From NCBI RefSeq assembly GCF_900100175.1, contig NZ_FNEM01000003.1, positions 138,725 through 202,724 on the forward strand: a stretch of DNA of 64,000 bases, given 5' to 3'. Within the stretch, counting starts at the first letter, position 1. Each line of letters starts with the position of its first letter. Positions 53,885 through 62,895 of the stretch are shown in pieces. The notes beneath the pieces were generated by a model. The model saw only the letters and a list, made by a program, of their open reading frames with translations, ran no database searches and was not told the origin of the DNA. The position numbers were made by a program, and so were the translations under genes. The DNA is from Ferrimonas sediminum. GTDB taxonomy: Bacteria > Pseudomonadota > Gammaproteobacteria > Enterobacterales > Shewanellaceae.

Positions 53885-54979
53885 TTAAATTCCCCGCTCT
53901 CTTTCCCACACGCGCACCAACTGCCCCGCATGCAGCCGGTTGGCACCGGCAGTGACAATGCGGTCACCGGACTGCAGCCCGGACTTCAAAGTGCCGTCGC
54001 CGTTCAGCTCCACCATCCTCTCCTCCAGGGTGCTGTGCTCCGGATGGATGCGCCAGACCTTGGCCTGATGGCCAACCCGGCTGATCAACGCCCCTTGGGG
54101 CAGGGTCACCGGTGTCATGGTGTTATTCAAACGATTCAGCTCCACCCAGGCGGTCATGCCCGTCAGGGCATTGACCACTTTGGGGCGCGGCATAATCAAG
54201 GTAATGCGGTAGCTGTTGGTGTCCGGATCCGGCTGGGAGGCGAACTCCTTGATGCGGGCATTGGCATAACGTCCGGGATGGCCACTGAACACCACACCGG
54301 CATTGAGCTCACCGGTTTGACGAAGTTCCTGCCCGTATTGCAGCGGCAGGTTGAAGCTGACATCCACCTGATCGTTGTTCTCGACGCTCATCACCACCTG
54401 ATTGGCGGCCATCACTTCACTGGCGCGGGCAAACGTCATCGATACATAGCCACTGAACGGCGCCCGAATTCGAGTGTCATCGAGATCGCTCCGGGCCTGA
54501 ACCAGGCGGGCCTTGGCCACCACCTGGTCGGTCTGAGTGCGATCGAACTGATCTTCGCTGATCAGCTTTTGCGCAAACAGGCGCTGATCCCGTTCGGCAC
54601 GAATGGTGGCCAGGTCGTACTCCGCCTGCCGCGACTGAACCGCCAACCGGTAATCGGTGGGATCCAGTTCCGCCAGCAACTGGCCCTCAAACACCGGCTC
54701 ACCCATGCGCACATACACGCCGCGCAGCTGACCTGGAATGCGAAACCCCATCTGTGCATGCCGGCTGGCCTCAACCTCGGCGGCAAACGGCAGCGACTGT
54801 ACCTGTTTACCAATCACCATCGCCTTCACCGGCTGCACCACCGCCGGCGACGGCTGACCGCCATCGGGCTGAAACTGAGCCTGAGAATAGGCATAACCGG
54901 CCCAGGCCATTACAATAGCGGTCAACAGCGCCAAGCGCCGATGCCGTTTCCAGAGAGGATTTACTGCAGTTTTAAACAT
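53885..54979 (-). CDS. RND adaptor protein (first membrane fusion protein)
   Basis: Periplasmic adaptor of about 364 residues with an N-terminal signal anchor (RRLALLTAIVMAWAGYAYSQ). Lipoyl and barrel parts: GFRIPGQLRGVYVRMGEPVF, EGQLLAELDPTDYRLAVQSR, and DTRIRAPFSGYVSMTFARAS. The beta-barrel region contains SFNLPLQYGQELRQTGELNA. The start at 54979 is set by domain limits; its ribosome site is weak (GTGG). The first gene of the pump operon, divergent from tetR. The two adaptors are clearly different proteins and not a recent duplication. Confidence 0.9.
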   Translation of the reverse strand: MFKTAVNPLWKRHRRLALLTAIVMAWAGYAYSQAQFQPDGGQPSPAVVQPVKAMVIGKQVQSLPFAAEVEASRHAQMGFRIPGQLRGVYVRMGEPVFEGQLLAELDPTDYRLAVQSRQAEYDLATIRAERDQRLFAQKLISEDQFDRTQTDQVVAKARLVQARSDLDDTRIRAPFSGYVSMTFARASEVMAANQVVMSVENNDQVDVSFNLPLQYGQELRQTGELNAGVVFSGHPGRYANARIKEFASQPDPDTNSYRITLIMPRPKVVNALTGMTAWVELNRLNNTMTPVTLPQGALISRVGHQAKVWRIHPEHSTLEERMVELNGDGTLKSGLQSGDRIVTAGANRLHAGQLVRVWERERGI

Positions 54980-55057
54980 TGAAACCACGTGACACCATAA
55001 AGAGTAATTTACTATCCACGCGTATAGCTTATATACTACACGGGCGGATAGCAACTG

Positions 55058-55079
55058 TTGCTATACAAATGTATAGCAA
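55058..55079. promoter_or_regulatory. Perfect palindromic operator, TetR/RND divergent promoter
   Basis: TTGCTATACA, AA, then its exact complement: a 22-base palindrome midway between the divergent genes. A second imperfect copy (CGTATAG...CTACACG) lies at 55021-55042, where TATA-rich sequence suggests promoters. The probable binding site of the adjacent TetR-family repressor. Confidence 0.8.
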
Positions 55080-55129
55080 GATGGTTCGACTAAGGCGCCG
55101 AGTTGGGCGAGGCTAATGAGTGAGAAGCA

Positions 55130-55852
55130 ATGACAGCAAAACGTTCCGGTAGACAGAGTGCCAACTCGGCGCAGCAAACCCGTAAGCAGATCCTGTGTGT
55201 CGCAGGTGAACTCTTTGTCGAAAAAGGGTTTGATCGGGTATCGGTCCGCGAGATTGCCGACAGTGCCGGGGTCTCCCATGGCCTGATCCGCCACCACTTT
55301 GGCAGCAAGCATCAAATCTGGGAGCAGGTTTGTGATCGGGTGCTGAATGACGTACTGATGCAGATTAAAACCATCTTGTCTGAGCTGGATCCCAAACTGC
55401 CGGCCAACGAACGTTACTTCTCGCTGATCAGCCGATTTCTGGCCACCCAGCTGTGCGACCCGAGGCCGATGCGGCTGATGGTGGATGCGGTTCGGGACAA
55501 TGAGATGCTATTCAATTACTTCCAGGACGCTCCCGCCGATATCGAAGCGTTGTTTGACTCCGAGCTCCGGGCGGTGCAGGCACAAGGCTATCTGGAGGGG
55601 ATGAAAGTCAAAGAGATGAAGTGGCTGATCTGCATGTTCACCGACGCCCCGGCCACTCTGGCGCCGTTATTGGTGGACGTGTACGACACCAGTCTGGACA
55701 AGGCCAGGGTCCAGCACTGGATGCTTGCCTGCCAACTGCTGGCCAATCCTCTGGGCATTAGCAACGACAAGATTCCCAGGCCGGCCACCCTGGAAGAGGT
55801 CGCCCTCCCCTGGAGCCGCTGCACCCCCGACGACCTGTGTGACGAGACTTAA
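55130..55852 (+). CDS. TetR-family repressor of the RND pump
   Basis: Regulator of 240 residues. The N-terminal helix-turn-helix is clear: QTRKQILCVAGELFVEKGFD, RVSVREIADSAGVSHGLIRH, HFGSKHQIWEQVCDRVLNDV. The ligand-binding half (YFSLISRFLATQLCDPRPMR, LFNYFQDAPADIEALFDSEL) is not close to a named regulator. Divergent from the pump operon with a perfect palindrome between, so local autoregulated repression is the simplest reading. The C-terminus is unusually long and polar (DKIPRPATLEEVALPWSRCT). Confidence 0.9.
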   Translation: MTAKRSGRQSANSAQQTRKQILCVAGELFVEKGFDRVSVREIADSAGVSHGLIRHHFGSKHQIWEQVCDRVLNDVLMQIKTILSELDPKLPANERYFSLISRFLATQLCDPRPMRLMVDAVRDNEMLFNYFQDAPADIEALFDSELRAVQAQGYLEGMKVKEMKWLICMFTDAPATLAPLLVDVYDTSLDKARVQHWMLACQLLANPLGISNDKIPRPATLEEVALPWSRCTPDDLCDET

Positions 55853-55900
55853 CCCTCCAGAGCCCCGACTGGCGGGCCCTGGTGTCGCCACCGACATCGA

Positions 55901-56995
55901 TTAATCCAGGCTCTTCTTAAACCGGGTTGACGCCACCGCCAGCCCTATGACAGTAAAGCCCGCCAGCCACAGGGCATCCTGCCACATGGCGATGAGATCT
56001 GAGCCACGCAACACCACCCCGCGAATGATGCGCATAAAGTGTGTCGCCGGCAACACCTCGGCTATCCACTGGGCGGCATTGGGCATCGCTTCATAGGGGA
56101 ACATAAAGCCAGACAGCAAAATCGAGGGCAGCAGCACAAACACCGTCATCTGCATCGCCTGCAGCTGAGTCGTGGCAATGGTGGAGATCACCAACCCCAG
56201 TGTCAGGCTGGCGGCGATAAACAGCAGGGTTCCCCACAGTATCTGACTCACCTCACCATTGATCGGCACGCCAAATACCGTCACTCCCAGGCCCAGGATG
56301 ATGGCCACCTGCACCAGACCGATGAAGATATAGGGGATGATCTTGGCCACCATCAGCTCCAGAGAGTGCACCGGCGTGGTGATCAGCAGCTCCAGGTTGC
56401 CTCGCTCCCGCTCGCGGACAATGGCCGCCGAGGTAAACAGGATCATGGTCATGGTCAGAATCACCCCCAGCAGGCCAGGCACTATGTTCACCGCCGAGCG
56501 CCTCGATGGGTTGTAAAACAGCGCCACCTCAAAGGTTTTCTCCTTTACCCCGGAAAAACTGGCCATCTCGGCAATGGGCATGAACTGAAACTGCAAAATC
56601 GCCGAACTGACCATGGTATCGCTGCCATCCACCAGCCACTGCCCCAACTGACGCCCCTGGGCGGCGCGTTGATTCAGATCCGACGGCAGCACCAAAGCGG
56701 CCCGAACGCGCCCGGCGCCGATGGCGGCCTCCGCTTGCGCCACCGTCGCCAGCCGCTGTTTCACTTCCACTACCTGGGTCGCTTTCACCGACTCGGTCAC
56801 CACCCGCCCCAGCACCGACTGGCTTTGATCCACCACCGCCACCGGAATGTTGCGCACATCGGTGTTGATGGCAAAGCCAAACAGCAGCAGCTGAATCAGG
56901 GGGATCATCACCACCATACCGAAAGTGATTCTGTCCCGGGACAGCTGGCGCAACTCCTTAAAGACAATGGCTTTAATCCTAAATACGCTGTTCAT
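55901..56995 (-). CDS. ABC-2 type export permease (YbhS/R-like)
   Basis: Permease of 364 residues with an N-terminal helix (MVVMIPLIQLLLFGFAINTD), a large extracytoplasmic domain (VAVVDQSQSVLGRVVTESVK) and five C-terminal helices with the family block RERERGNLELLITTPVHSLE. TAAI...GLLGVILTMTMILFTSAAIV is typical. It overlaps the ATPase gene by ATGA (56992-56995). E. coli YbhGFSR has two permeases; only one is found here, so it probably works as a homodimer. Confidence 0.92.
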   Translation of the reverse strand: MNSVFRIKAIVFKELRQLSRDRITFGMVVMIPLIQLLLFGFAINTDVRNIPVAVVDQSQSVLGRVVTESVKATQVVEVKQRLATVAQAEAAIGAGRVRAALVLPSDLNQRAAQGRQLGQWLVDGSDTMVSSAILQFQFMPIAEMASFSGVKEKTFEVALFYNPSRRSAVNIVPGLLGVILTMTMILFTSAAIVRERERGNLELLITTPVHSLELMVAKIIPYIFIGLVQVAIILGLGVTVFGVPINGEVSQILWGTLLFIAASLTLGLVISTIATTQLQAMQMTVFVLLPSILLSGFMFPYEAMPNAAQWIAEVLPATHFMRIIRGVVLRGSDLIAMWQDALWLAGFTVIGLAVASTRFKKSLD

Positions 56996-57918
56996 TGCCG
57001 CCCCTCCCCGGTGCAGGTAACAAACACATCTTCCAGGCTGGGGCGGGCCAGGGTCAGCCGACCATGGCGCAGCGCCGGCTGCTGCTGTTGCAACCAGGCA
57101 ATGGGATCCTCAATGGCCGTATCCACCAACACCCGCAATCGAATCCCCAGCTGGGCGGCAGAACGTACCTGCGGCAAGGACACTAGCTGCTCTTTAAGCT
57201 GCCGCAAGCCCACCGCTTCCACCTCCACCACCGACACCCCCATGTCGTTCATCAGGGTTTCCGGTGCGCCGTCGGCTCGGACAATGCCCGCCTCCATGAT
57301 TGCCAGGGCGTGGCAGCGCTCCGCTTCATCCATGTAGTGGGTGGTCACCAAGATGGTGGTCCCGGCATCGGACAGATCAAACAGCTGCTCCCAGAACTCA
57401 CGGCGATTCTCGGGATCCACTGCCGAGGTGGGCTCATCCAGGAACAACAAATCCGGCTTATGCATGGTGGCCGCCGCCAGCCCCAGTCGCTGCTTCTGGC
57501 CGCCACTCATGCCTCCCGCTCGCTGCGTCGCCAGCCGGGTCAGGCCGTAGGTGGTGAGCTGCTCATCGATGCGTTGACTCAACTGCCGATCCGGCATGCC
57601 GTAGATCTGACCGATAAACTGCAGATTCTCCCTGGCGGTCAGATCCTCATACAGTGAGAATTTCTGGGTCATGTAGCCAATCCGAAGGCGCAGGGCTTCC
57701 GCCTGCCTGGGGATAGACAGTCCCAGTACCTCGACACTGCCCTGGGTGGGGCTCAGCAGGCCGGTCAACATGCGGATGGTGGTTGACTTGCCACAGCCGT
57801 TAGGCCCCAGAAAGCCATAGATACTGCCGGTGGGCACCGTCAGGTTCAGACCATCGACAGCCTTGAAATTGCCAAACTTGCGCACCAGCCCCTCAGCTTT
57901 GATGGCGTATTCAGTCAT
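56992..57918 (-). CDS. ABC export ATPase (YbhF-like)
   Basis: ATPase of 308 residues: Walker A GPNGCGKST, Q-loop IGYMTQKFSLYEDLTARENL, signature MSGGQKQRLGLAAATM, Walker B LLFLDEPTSAVDPENRREFW and H-loop TTILVTTHYMDEAERCHALA. Only one nucleotide domain, while E. coli YbhF has two. The last 70 residues form a C-terminal extension (PALRHGRLTLARPSLEDVFV). It overlaps the adaptor gene by eight bases. Confidence 0.94.
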   Translation of the reverse strand: MTEYAIKAEGLVRKFGNFKAVDGLNLTVPTGSIYGFLGPNGCGKSTTIRMLTGLLSPTQGSVEVLGLSIPRQAEALRLRIGYMTQKFSLYEDLTARENLQFIGQIYGMPDRQLSQRIDEQLTTYGLTRLATQRAGGMSGGQKQRLGLAAATMHKPDLLFLDEPTSAVDPENRREFWEQLFDLSDAGTTILVTTHYMDEAERCHALAIMEAGIVRADGAPETLMNDMGVSVVEVEAVGLRQLKEQLVSLPQVRSAAQLGIRLRVLVDTAIEDPIAWLQQQQPALRHGRLTLARPSLEDVFVTCTGEGRQ

Positions 57919-58861
57919 GGGGCATCTCCACCTGGGCGGGGACGCCCGACGGCAGGTGACGGGCAGATTCGGGCAGAATCACCTCGGCCAGGTACACCAA
58001 CCTGGCTCGATCCTGTTCATTTAAAGCGTAGTAAGGGGTAAAAGCCGGCTCGGTCGCTATCCAACGAATCTGGCCCTGATAGCTCTGTTCGTCGCCATCA
58101 ACGTGCACCATCAGCCGGGTACCGGCACTGAGCCGAACCCGATAGGGTTCAGGCACATACACCCGGGCAAAGGGGGTCATGTCAGCCTGGATGGCGGCAA
58201 CGATGCCATTGGTGGGCACCCGCTCACCAATGTTATAGGGCAGGCTGTCCAGAATGCCGTCCCGGGTCGCCACCACGGTCAAATCGCTGAGAATCTGCTC
58301 CTGCAATGCCACTTCCGCTTCGCTGGCATGAAGTGCCGCCTGGGCCTGGGTGATGTCTTCTACCCGGCTCCCCCGAATCAGCTTCGCCAAGGTTTCTCTG
58401 GCCAAATCCTGATCCGCTTTAGCCGCGTCCCGGTTGGCTTTAGCGCTGTCCAGGGTCGCCACGCTGGCAAGCTTCTTTTCCACCAGGGTTAACGCTCGCT
58501 CCAGACTTTTATCCGCCTCCAGCAGGGTGGCGCTGGTCCGCTCCACCTTGGCCTGTGCCGCCGCGATGTCTTCCGGTCGTTCACCGTTGGTCAATCGCAG
58601 CAGGTAGGCTTCCGCTTTCGCCTGCTCAGCCTTGGCCCGGGCCACCACGGCCAACTGCTGCTTGTCATCCAGCACCACCAATATGTCGCCGCGTCGAACA
58701 AACTCCCCCTCTTTAATCGGCCGCTGACGAACAATCTGATTGGCGGTCGCCGTCAGGATCACCCGATCCCGCTCCAGGGTGCCAAGCGCCTCGGTCGGCA
58801 CCGGGTCGGTGCAGCCTCCCAGCGCTAACGCCATCATCACAGCAAACAATTTCCATTTCAT
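57911..58861 (-). CDS. HlyD-family adaptor lipoprotein of the ABC exporter
   Basis: Periplasmic adaptor of about 316 residues. The signal MKWKLFAVMMALALGGCTDP ends in a lipobox. Lipoyl segment: QRPIKEGEFVRRGDILVVLD; long coiled-coil hairpin: VERTSATLLEADKSLERALT, KANRDAAKADQDLARETLAK; then VVATRDGILDSLPYNIGERV. This is the YbhG/YhiI pattern. I chose the ATG at 58861 by the lipobox; the frame opens at 58975. The first gene of adaptor-ATPase-permease, a complete export unit except for an outer-membrane channel. Confidence 0.9.
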   Translation of the reverse strand: MKWKLFAVMMALALGGCTDPVPTEALGTLERDRVILTATANQIVRQRPIKEGEFVRRGDILVVLDDKQQLAVVARAKAEQAKAEAYLLRLTNGERPEDIAAAQAKVERTSATLLEADKSLERALTLVEKKLASVATLDSAKANRDAAKADQDLARETLAKLIRGSRVEDITQAQAALHASEAEVALQEQILSDLTVVATRDGILDSLPYNIGERVPTNGIVAAIQADMTPFARVYVPEPYRVRLSAGTRLMVHVDGDEQSYQGQIRWIATEPAFTPYYALNEQDRARLVYLAEVILPESARHLPSGVPAQVEMPHD

Positions 58862-59195
58862 AGGGGTACACGTCTCCGAACAGGGGTAGACCACCAGTCT
58901 ACGAAAACCGGCTAAATTCACTACAAACTCAATTCTCACTGTGAGTACAATTTGATGAATTTTCAAGCGTGACAAAGAGTAAAGGCCTAACTCTCCTGCG
59001 AGGGACCCACCGGCAGCCCCACTTCGGCGATGGACTGATGTGCTCGCCGGTTAGGTTTAGGCTCATGCTGAAAAAGTGGGGCCCGCCTTCGGAACGGTTG
59101 AAGAAATAGTGGACAACGATGGCCTGTATGGCCGCCAGGTGGTAACCAAGCGTCCCCGAGGCCCCCCAGACCCTCAGCGGAAAAATCCGAAGGGG
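58862..59195. other. Non-coding stretch with an odd open frame
   Basis: About 330 bases without a supported gene. On the minus strand, the frame of the upstream small membrane protein stays open for 96 codons after its UAG (59219-58932). It reads HLAAIQAIVVHYFFNRSEGG and FFSMSLNLTGEHISPSPKWG. It has no start signal of its own and contains the terminator of the upstream gene, so it is more likely a dispersed repeat or a gene remnant than a gene. Confidence 0.4.
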
Positions 59196-59216
59196 AATAA
59201 AAGGCCGTAAGCGGCC
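59196..59216 (-). terminator. Terminator of the 59-aa membrane protein gene
   Basis: On the minus strand GGCCG, CTTA and CGGCC are followed by TTTTATT, three bases after the stop codon. Confidence 0.65.
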
Positions 59217-59219
59217 GGA

Positions 59220-59399
59220 CTAGGGGTCGGACTCCCCTGGCCGCTTGCGGCTATGAGACTCCTGCAACCATACCCTCAGGTTAATACCGGTCAGCAACAG
59301 CAACACCGCCGCCACGGCAAAGACCATCAGACGGCCTTTCCAGGCGGCCACAACCGCCAACCCAAGACCGAAAACCAGAATAAAAAATTGACTGAACAT
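59220..59399 (-). CDS. Small two-helix membrane protein
   Basis: Protein of 59 residues: MFSQFFILVFGLGLAVVAAW, a short basic turn KGR, a second helix LMVFAVAAVLLLLTGINLRV, then a polar tail WLQESHSRKRPGESDP. An AGGGAGAGGCC ribosome site precedes the ATG at 59399, chosen over the frame start at 59417. No family recognised. Single-gene unit with its own terminator, divergent from the NapH-like gene. Confidence 0.75.
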   Translation of the reverse strand: MFSQFFILVFGLGLAVVAAWKGRLMVFAVAAVLLLLTGINLRVWLQESHSRKRPGESDP

Positions 59400-59657
59400 G
59401 GCCTCTCCCTGCGCCACCCAAGGCTACCAGCCTCAGCCCATTAAATCGGGCCTTAAGAGAAAAATCTCTTCGATACGCTGTTTTTTTCATTTCTGCGGCC
59501 CGCCTCCGGTTTTGTTCACAGCGCACCTCGACGCCAGGGGGGGCTGATTCACATTTTTTCATCCTGCTGTCGGCTCTCAGACAATAGCCCAGGCAGATCA
59601 CATTGTTAAATCAAGTTCTTACCTAAAATCAACAGCACTACCCCCCCTTTTTTAGCA

Positions 59658-60887
59658 ATGATTATGACCATTATTGAAGCCCTGACTATCGGGCTGGGAC
59701 TCAGCTACGCTGCCGCCCTGTTGCACGCCAGTCAACATCATTACGGTGCCCTGACCCTAATGTCGACTCTGGCGGCCGCCTTGCTGATCGCCAACCAGGC
59801 CACCCTGTGGCTGACCGTTACCCTGGCTATAACACTGGTTGCTGCGCTGCATCGTAGCCGCTGGGGGGAAAACTGGCTCACTCAGGTCGACCCTCAGCGC
59901 CTGCGCGTGCTGTGCCAGCATACTTTGGCGCTATCGATGTTGGTGGTCGCTGCTCAGTATGGAATTCATTTGTGGTTTCTCGGCCAAGGGCTGACGCCTC
60001 CCCTGCCCCGGCCGGATGTGGTGGATGCCTTTTTGCCCATCGCCGGCGGCCTGGGGCTTCGGGGAGCCATCGAAACCGGCCACCTGGACCACCACCATCC
60101 TGCTGCCATGGTGATGTTGACGGTGGTGCTGCTGGGCGGGCTGCTGTTCAAACGGGCTTTCTGCGGCTGGGTGTGTCCGTTGGGGCTGGCAGGGGAGTAC
60201 CTGCATCGCCTGGGCGACCGCCTGCTCCCCGCCCGGCGCAACGTGCCTCCGAGGCTGGACGGGCCATTGCGAATGATCAAATACGTGCTGGCATCGGCAC
60301 TGGTGTACGTGGTGGCGCTGGCGCTGCCAACCATGGCACTGCCCGGATACCTGAAAAGTTCCTATCACATTATGGCCGACGTCAAAATGGCCCAATTTTT
60401 TGTCGAACCGGGTACTTTGACGCTGCTGATGGGAACGGGGTTGATTGTGGCATCGATGTGGCGCCGCCAGGCGTTCTGTCGCTACCTGTGCCCCTACGGA
60501 GCCCTGATGGGCCTACTCAGCCTGCTGAGCCCACTCAAAATTCAGCGCCAGTCCGATCACTGCCTGATCAACAGCAAAGGGCTGGCCTGCGACAAATGCA
60601 GCCGCGCCTGTCCCGCCGGCATTGCCGTGCATCAGCAGACCCGGATTCACAGCGATGAATGTCAGGCGTGCCTTCGCTGTATCAGCGCCTGTCCCAAGCG
60701 GGCACAGGCACTGGCACTGAGCCTGCCTAATCAGCGTAAGGTCAGCGCCAACGGCCTCTTTGTCCTGTTGGTCATCACCCTGCTGCTGCTGCCGCTAATC
60801 GCACACCTCGCCGGAACATGGCACAGCGAAACCGACCCACTGATCCGCATTCAGCTGATACAGATGCTGGACAGCCTGGGGATGTAA
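59658..60887 (+). CDS. NapH-like polyferredoxin membrane protein
   Basis: Membrane iron-sulfur protein of 409 residues. About seven helices carry two cytoplasmic-face cysteine motifs, FCGWVCPLG (about 170) and FCRYLCPYGA (about 275), as in NapH, NosR and RdxA/CcoG. A C-terminal domain has two [4Fe-4S] motifs, CDKCSRACP and CQACLRCISACP, and one more helix follows (LFVLLVITLLLLPLIAHLAG). The histidine-rich ETGHLDHHHPAA segment (about 140-150) is distinctive and could bind metal. No nap, nos, cco or nqr gene lies beside it, so its partner is unknown. Electron transfer from quinol is a reasonable guess. Confidence 0.88.
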   Translation: MIMTIIEALTIGLGLSYAAALLHASQHHYGALTLMSTLAAALLIANQATLWLTVTLAITLVAALHRSRWGENWLTQVDPQRLRVLCQHTLALSMLVVAAQYGIHLWFLGQGLTPPLPRPDVVDAFLPIAGGLGLRGAIETGHLDHHHPAAMVMLTVVLLGGLLFKRAFCGWVCPLGLAGEYLHRLGDRLLPARRNVPPRLDGPLRMIKYVLASALVYVVALALPTMALPGYLKSSYHIMADVKMAQFFVEPGTLTLLMGTGLIVASMWRRQAFCRYLCPYGALMGLLSLLSPLKIQRQSDHCLINSKGLACDKCSRACPAGIAVHQQTRIHSDECQACLRCISACPKRAQALALSLPNQRKVSANGLFVLLVITLLLLPLIAHLAGTWHSETDPLIRIQLIQMLDSLGM

Positions 60888-60896
60888 CCCGGCTGA

Positions 60897-61109
60897 CTAA
60901 CGGGAACCGCAGCGGCTTTGACCCAAAGCCGCGTACACTCGCACAATCCCCCGCTCATCGAGACGGTGCAGATAGCGATCCCAGGCCCGTTCGGCCACTC
61001 TCTGGGAATCCCCGGTGAGGGAATCCTTCCACTGTGCCAATTCCACGATCTGTTCACGGCTTAATTGACTCTGCCCCAGGCGGCGTACCCCTTCTTCCAG
61101 GCTTAACAT
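60897..61109 (-). CDS. Hypothetical 70-aa protein
   Basis: Small soluble helical protein: LSLEEGVRRLGQSQLSREQI, VELAQWKDSLTGDSQRVAER, WDRYLHRLDERGIVRVYAAL. The start at 61109 follows GGTGGAGG at proper spacing; an upstream ATG at 61166 lacks a ribosome site. No family known. Convergent with the NapH-like gene, nine bases apart. Confidence 0.65.
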   Translation of the reverse strand: MLSLEEGVRRLGQSQLSREQIVELAQWKDSLTGDSQRVAERAWDRYLHRLDERGIVRVYAALGQSRCGSR

Positions 61110-61324
61110 GATCGCCTCCACCAATGCTCTGAGCTTATTTCTAGTTTGGCTCAGCTTCAGTGTCAAACGTCACTTGTCAGCCTAATCCTGAGCAAGCCAG
61201 GCCACGGCGTTACCAGTACAAAAGCCATCCCCCTCTCTCAGCCAGCCTCTGCTAATGGGTATTTTTTGCTCTACGCTCTAACTCATTGCTAATATTATTA
61301 TTTCAATACTTCGTGAGCGTAGCC

Positions 61325-62848
61325 ATGACCCTTGTTGCACGAATTCTGCTGTTGGCATTGCCTGTGGTTATTGCGGGCTGCGCCACCTCCCTGCCCCAGG
61401 TGAGTAAACCCGAGTCTTACGCCATTGCCCCGGATACCAACCAGCAGGCCTGGGAGTCCATTCAAGCCTTGCAGCAGGCTCACCCGGGCCAATCCGGGGT
61501 GTACCCTATCGGTGACGGCCGTGAAGCCTTCATCGCCCGACTCCAGGCCGCCACCGATGCCCAGGCCAGCATCGACCTGCAAACCTACATCTACCGGGAT
61601 GATGATACCGGCCGGGCTGTGCTGTGGAGCCTGTGGCAAGCCGCCGAGCGGGGTGTCCGGATCCGGTTGTTGCTGGATGACATGCAGACCTCGGGCAACG
61701 ATGAAGCATTGGCAGTGCTGCATCAGCACCCCGAGATTCAGGTTCGACTGTTCAACCCGTTCACCAAACGCCAATGGCGGGGATTGGAGTTGGTCGGCAG
61801 CTTCGACCGCACCAACCGCCGCATGCACAATAAAGCCTTTATTGTCGACAACAGTGTCGCCATCACCGGTGGCCGCAACATCGGCGACGAATACTTCGAC
61901 GCCAGCCATGATATTGCCTTCGGTGATTTCGATGTATTGCTGATCGGGCCGGCGGTAATCGACATCAGCACTCAGTTCGATGACTACTGGAACAGTGACT
62001 ACGCCATTCCCGTCGATGCCCTGGTGGAAACAACGCGTAGCACCAACCCGGCCGAAATCACGCGTGCCTTTGAACAGCGCATCGACGCCGATAAAAAGCA
62101 ACAACAAGCCTACATCGACAGTCTCTACGAAACCGAGCTGGTGACTCATCTCGAACGGGGTGAACTGCCTCTGTACTGGTCACGAACCCGGGTGGTGGCC
62201 GACTCACCCCACAAGGCCGACAGCAGCAGCCCCGAGTCCAGCCTGATGGTGGACGCCCTCGCCGAAGAGTTTCGCAGATCCAACGACTCGTTGCTGCTGG
62301 TCTCCCCCTATTTTGTACCGGGCCAGGCCGGTGCAGATAACCTGGTGGCCATGGCCCGCCGCGGTCTGAAGATCAGCATCATCACCAATTCGCTGGCGGC
62401 CACCGATGTGGTCGCGGTGCACTCCGGCTATCGAGGCTATCGACAGCAGTTGCTGGAAGCCGGCATCGCCCTTTACGAAACCAAGCGCCGTCCCGGTATC
62501 AAGCCTGGCAGTTGGGCTGCTTCATCGCAGGCCAGCCTGCACGCTAAAACCATGGTGTTTGATCACCGTACCCTGTTCGTCGGCTCCTTCAACCTGGATC
62601 CGCGCTCCGCCCTCATCAATACCGAGATGGGGGTCTTGTTCGACTCGCCGAAGCTGGCCAAGCTGATGACCCAGTCGCTGGAAAAACAGATACCCAAATC
62701 AACCTACCGCCTGAGCCTGGAGGATGGCGAGTTGCGCTGGCACGATGACCAGACTGGAGCCGTGCTCTCCTCCGAACCCGACGCCAGCGTGTGGCGACGG
62801 ATGGGCGCCTGGTTAATGACCTGGCTCCCTATCGAAGACCAGCTGTAA
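61325..62848 (+). CDS. Phospholipase D-family lipoprotein, ClsC-like
   Basis: Exported enzyme of about 507 residues. The signal MTLVARILLLALPVVIAGCA has a lipobox (IAGC). Two HKD catalytic motifs are intact: MHNKAFIVDNSVAITGGRNI (about 160) and HAKTMVFDHRTLFVGSFNLD (about 415). Regions ASIDLQTYIYRDDDTGRAVL and RFRR-type SLLLVSPYFVPGQAGADNLV match ClsC (YmdC), which makes cardiolipin from two phospholipids. In E. coli ClsC needs the upstream MdoC-like YmdB; no such gene is near. A phosphodiesterase or transferase on another lipid is the alternative. Confidence 0.92.
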   Translation: MTLVARILLLALPVVIAGCATSLPQVSKPESYAIAPDTNQQAWESIQALQQAHPGQSGVYPIGDGREAFIARLQAATDAQASIDLQTYIYRDDDTGRAVLWSLWQAAERGVRIRLLLDDMQTSGNDEALAVLHQHPEIQVRLFNPFTKRQWRGLELVGSFDRTNRRMHNKAFIVDNSVAITGGRNIGDEYFDASHDIAFGDFDVLLIGPAVIDISTQFDDYWNSDYAIPVDALVETTRSTNPAEITRAFEQRIDADKKQQQAYIDSLYETELVTHLERGELPLYWSRTRVVADSPHKADSSSPESSLMVDALAEEFRRSNDSLLLVSPYFVPGQAGADNLVAMARRGLKISIITNSLAATDVVAVHSGYRGYRQQLLEAGIALYETKRRPGIKPGSWAASSQASLHAKTMVFDHRTLFVGSFNLDPRSALINTEMGVLFDSPKLAKLMTQSLEKQIPKSTYRLSLEDGELRWHDDQTGAVLSSEPDASVWRRMGAWLMTWLPIEDQL

Positions 62849-62860
62849 TCTGCCCCATAC

Positions 62861-62884
62861 AAAAGGGCCGGCGATTGCCGGCCC
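62861..62884 (-). terminator. Terminator of the subtilase gene
   Basis: On the minus strand GGGCCGGC, an AATC loop and GCCGGCCC are followed by TTTTG, 12 bases after the protease stop. Also close to the end of the convergent ClsC-like gene. Confidence 0.8.
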
Positions 62885-62895
62885 CTGATCAAGGG

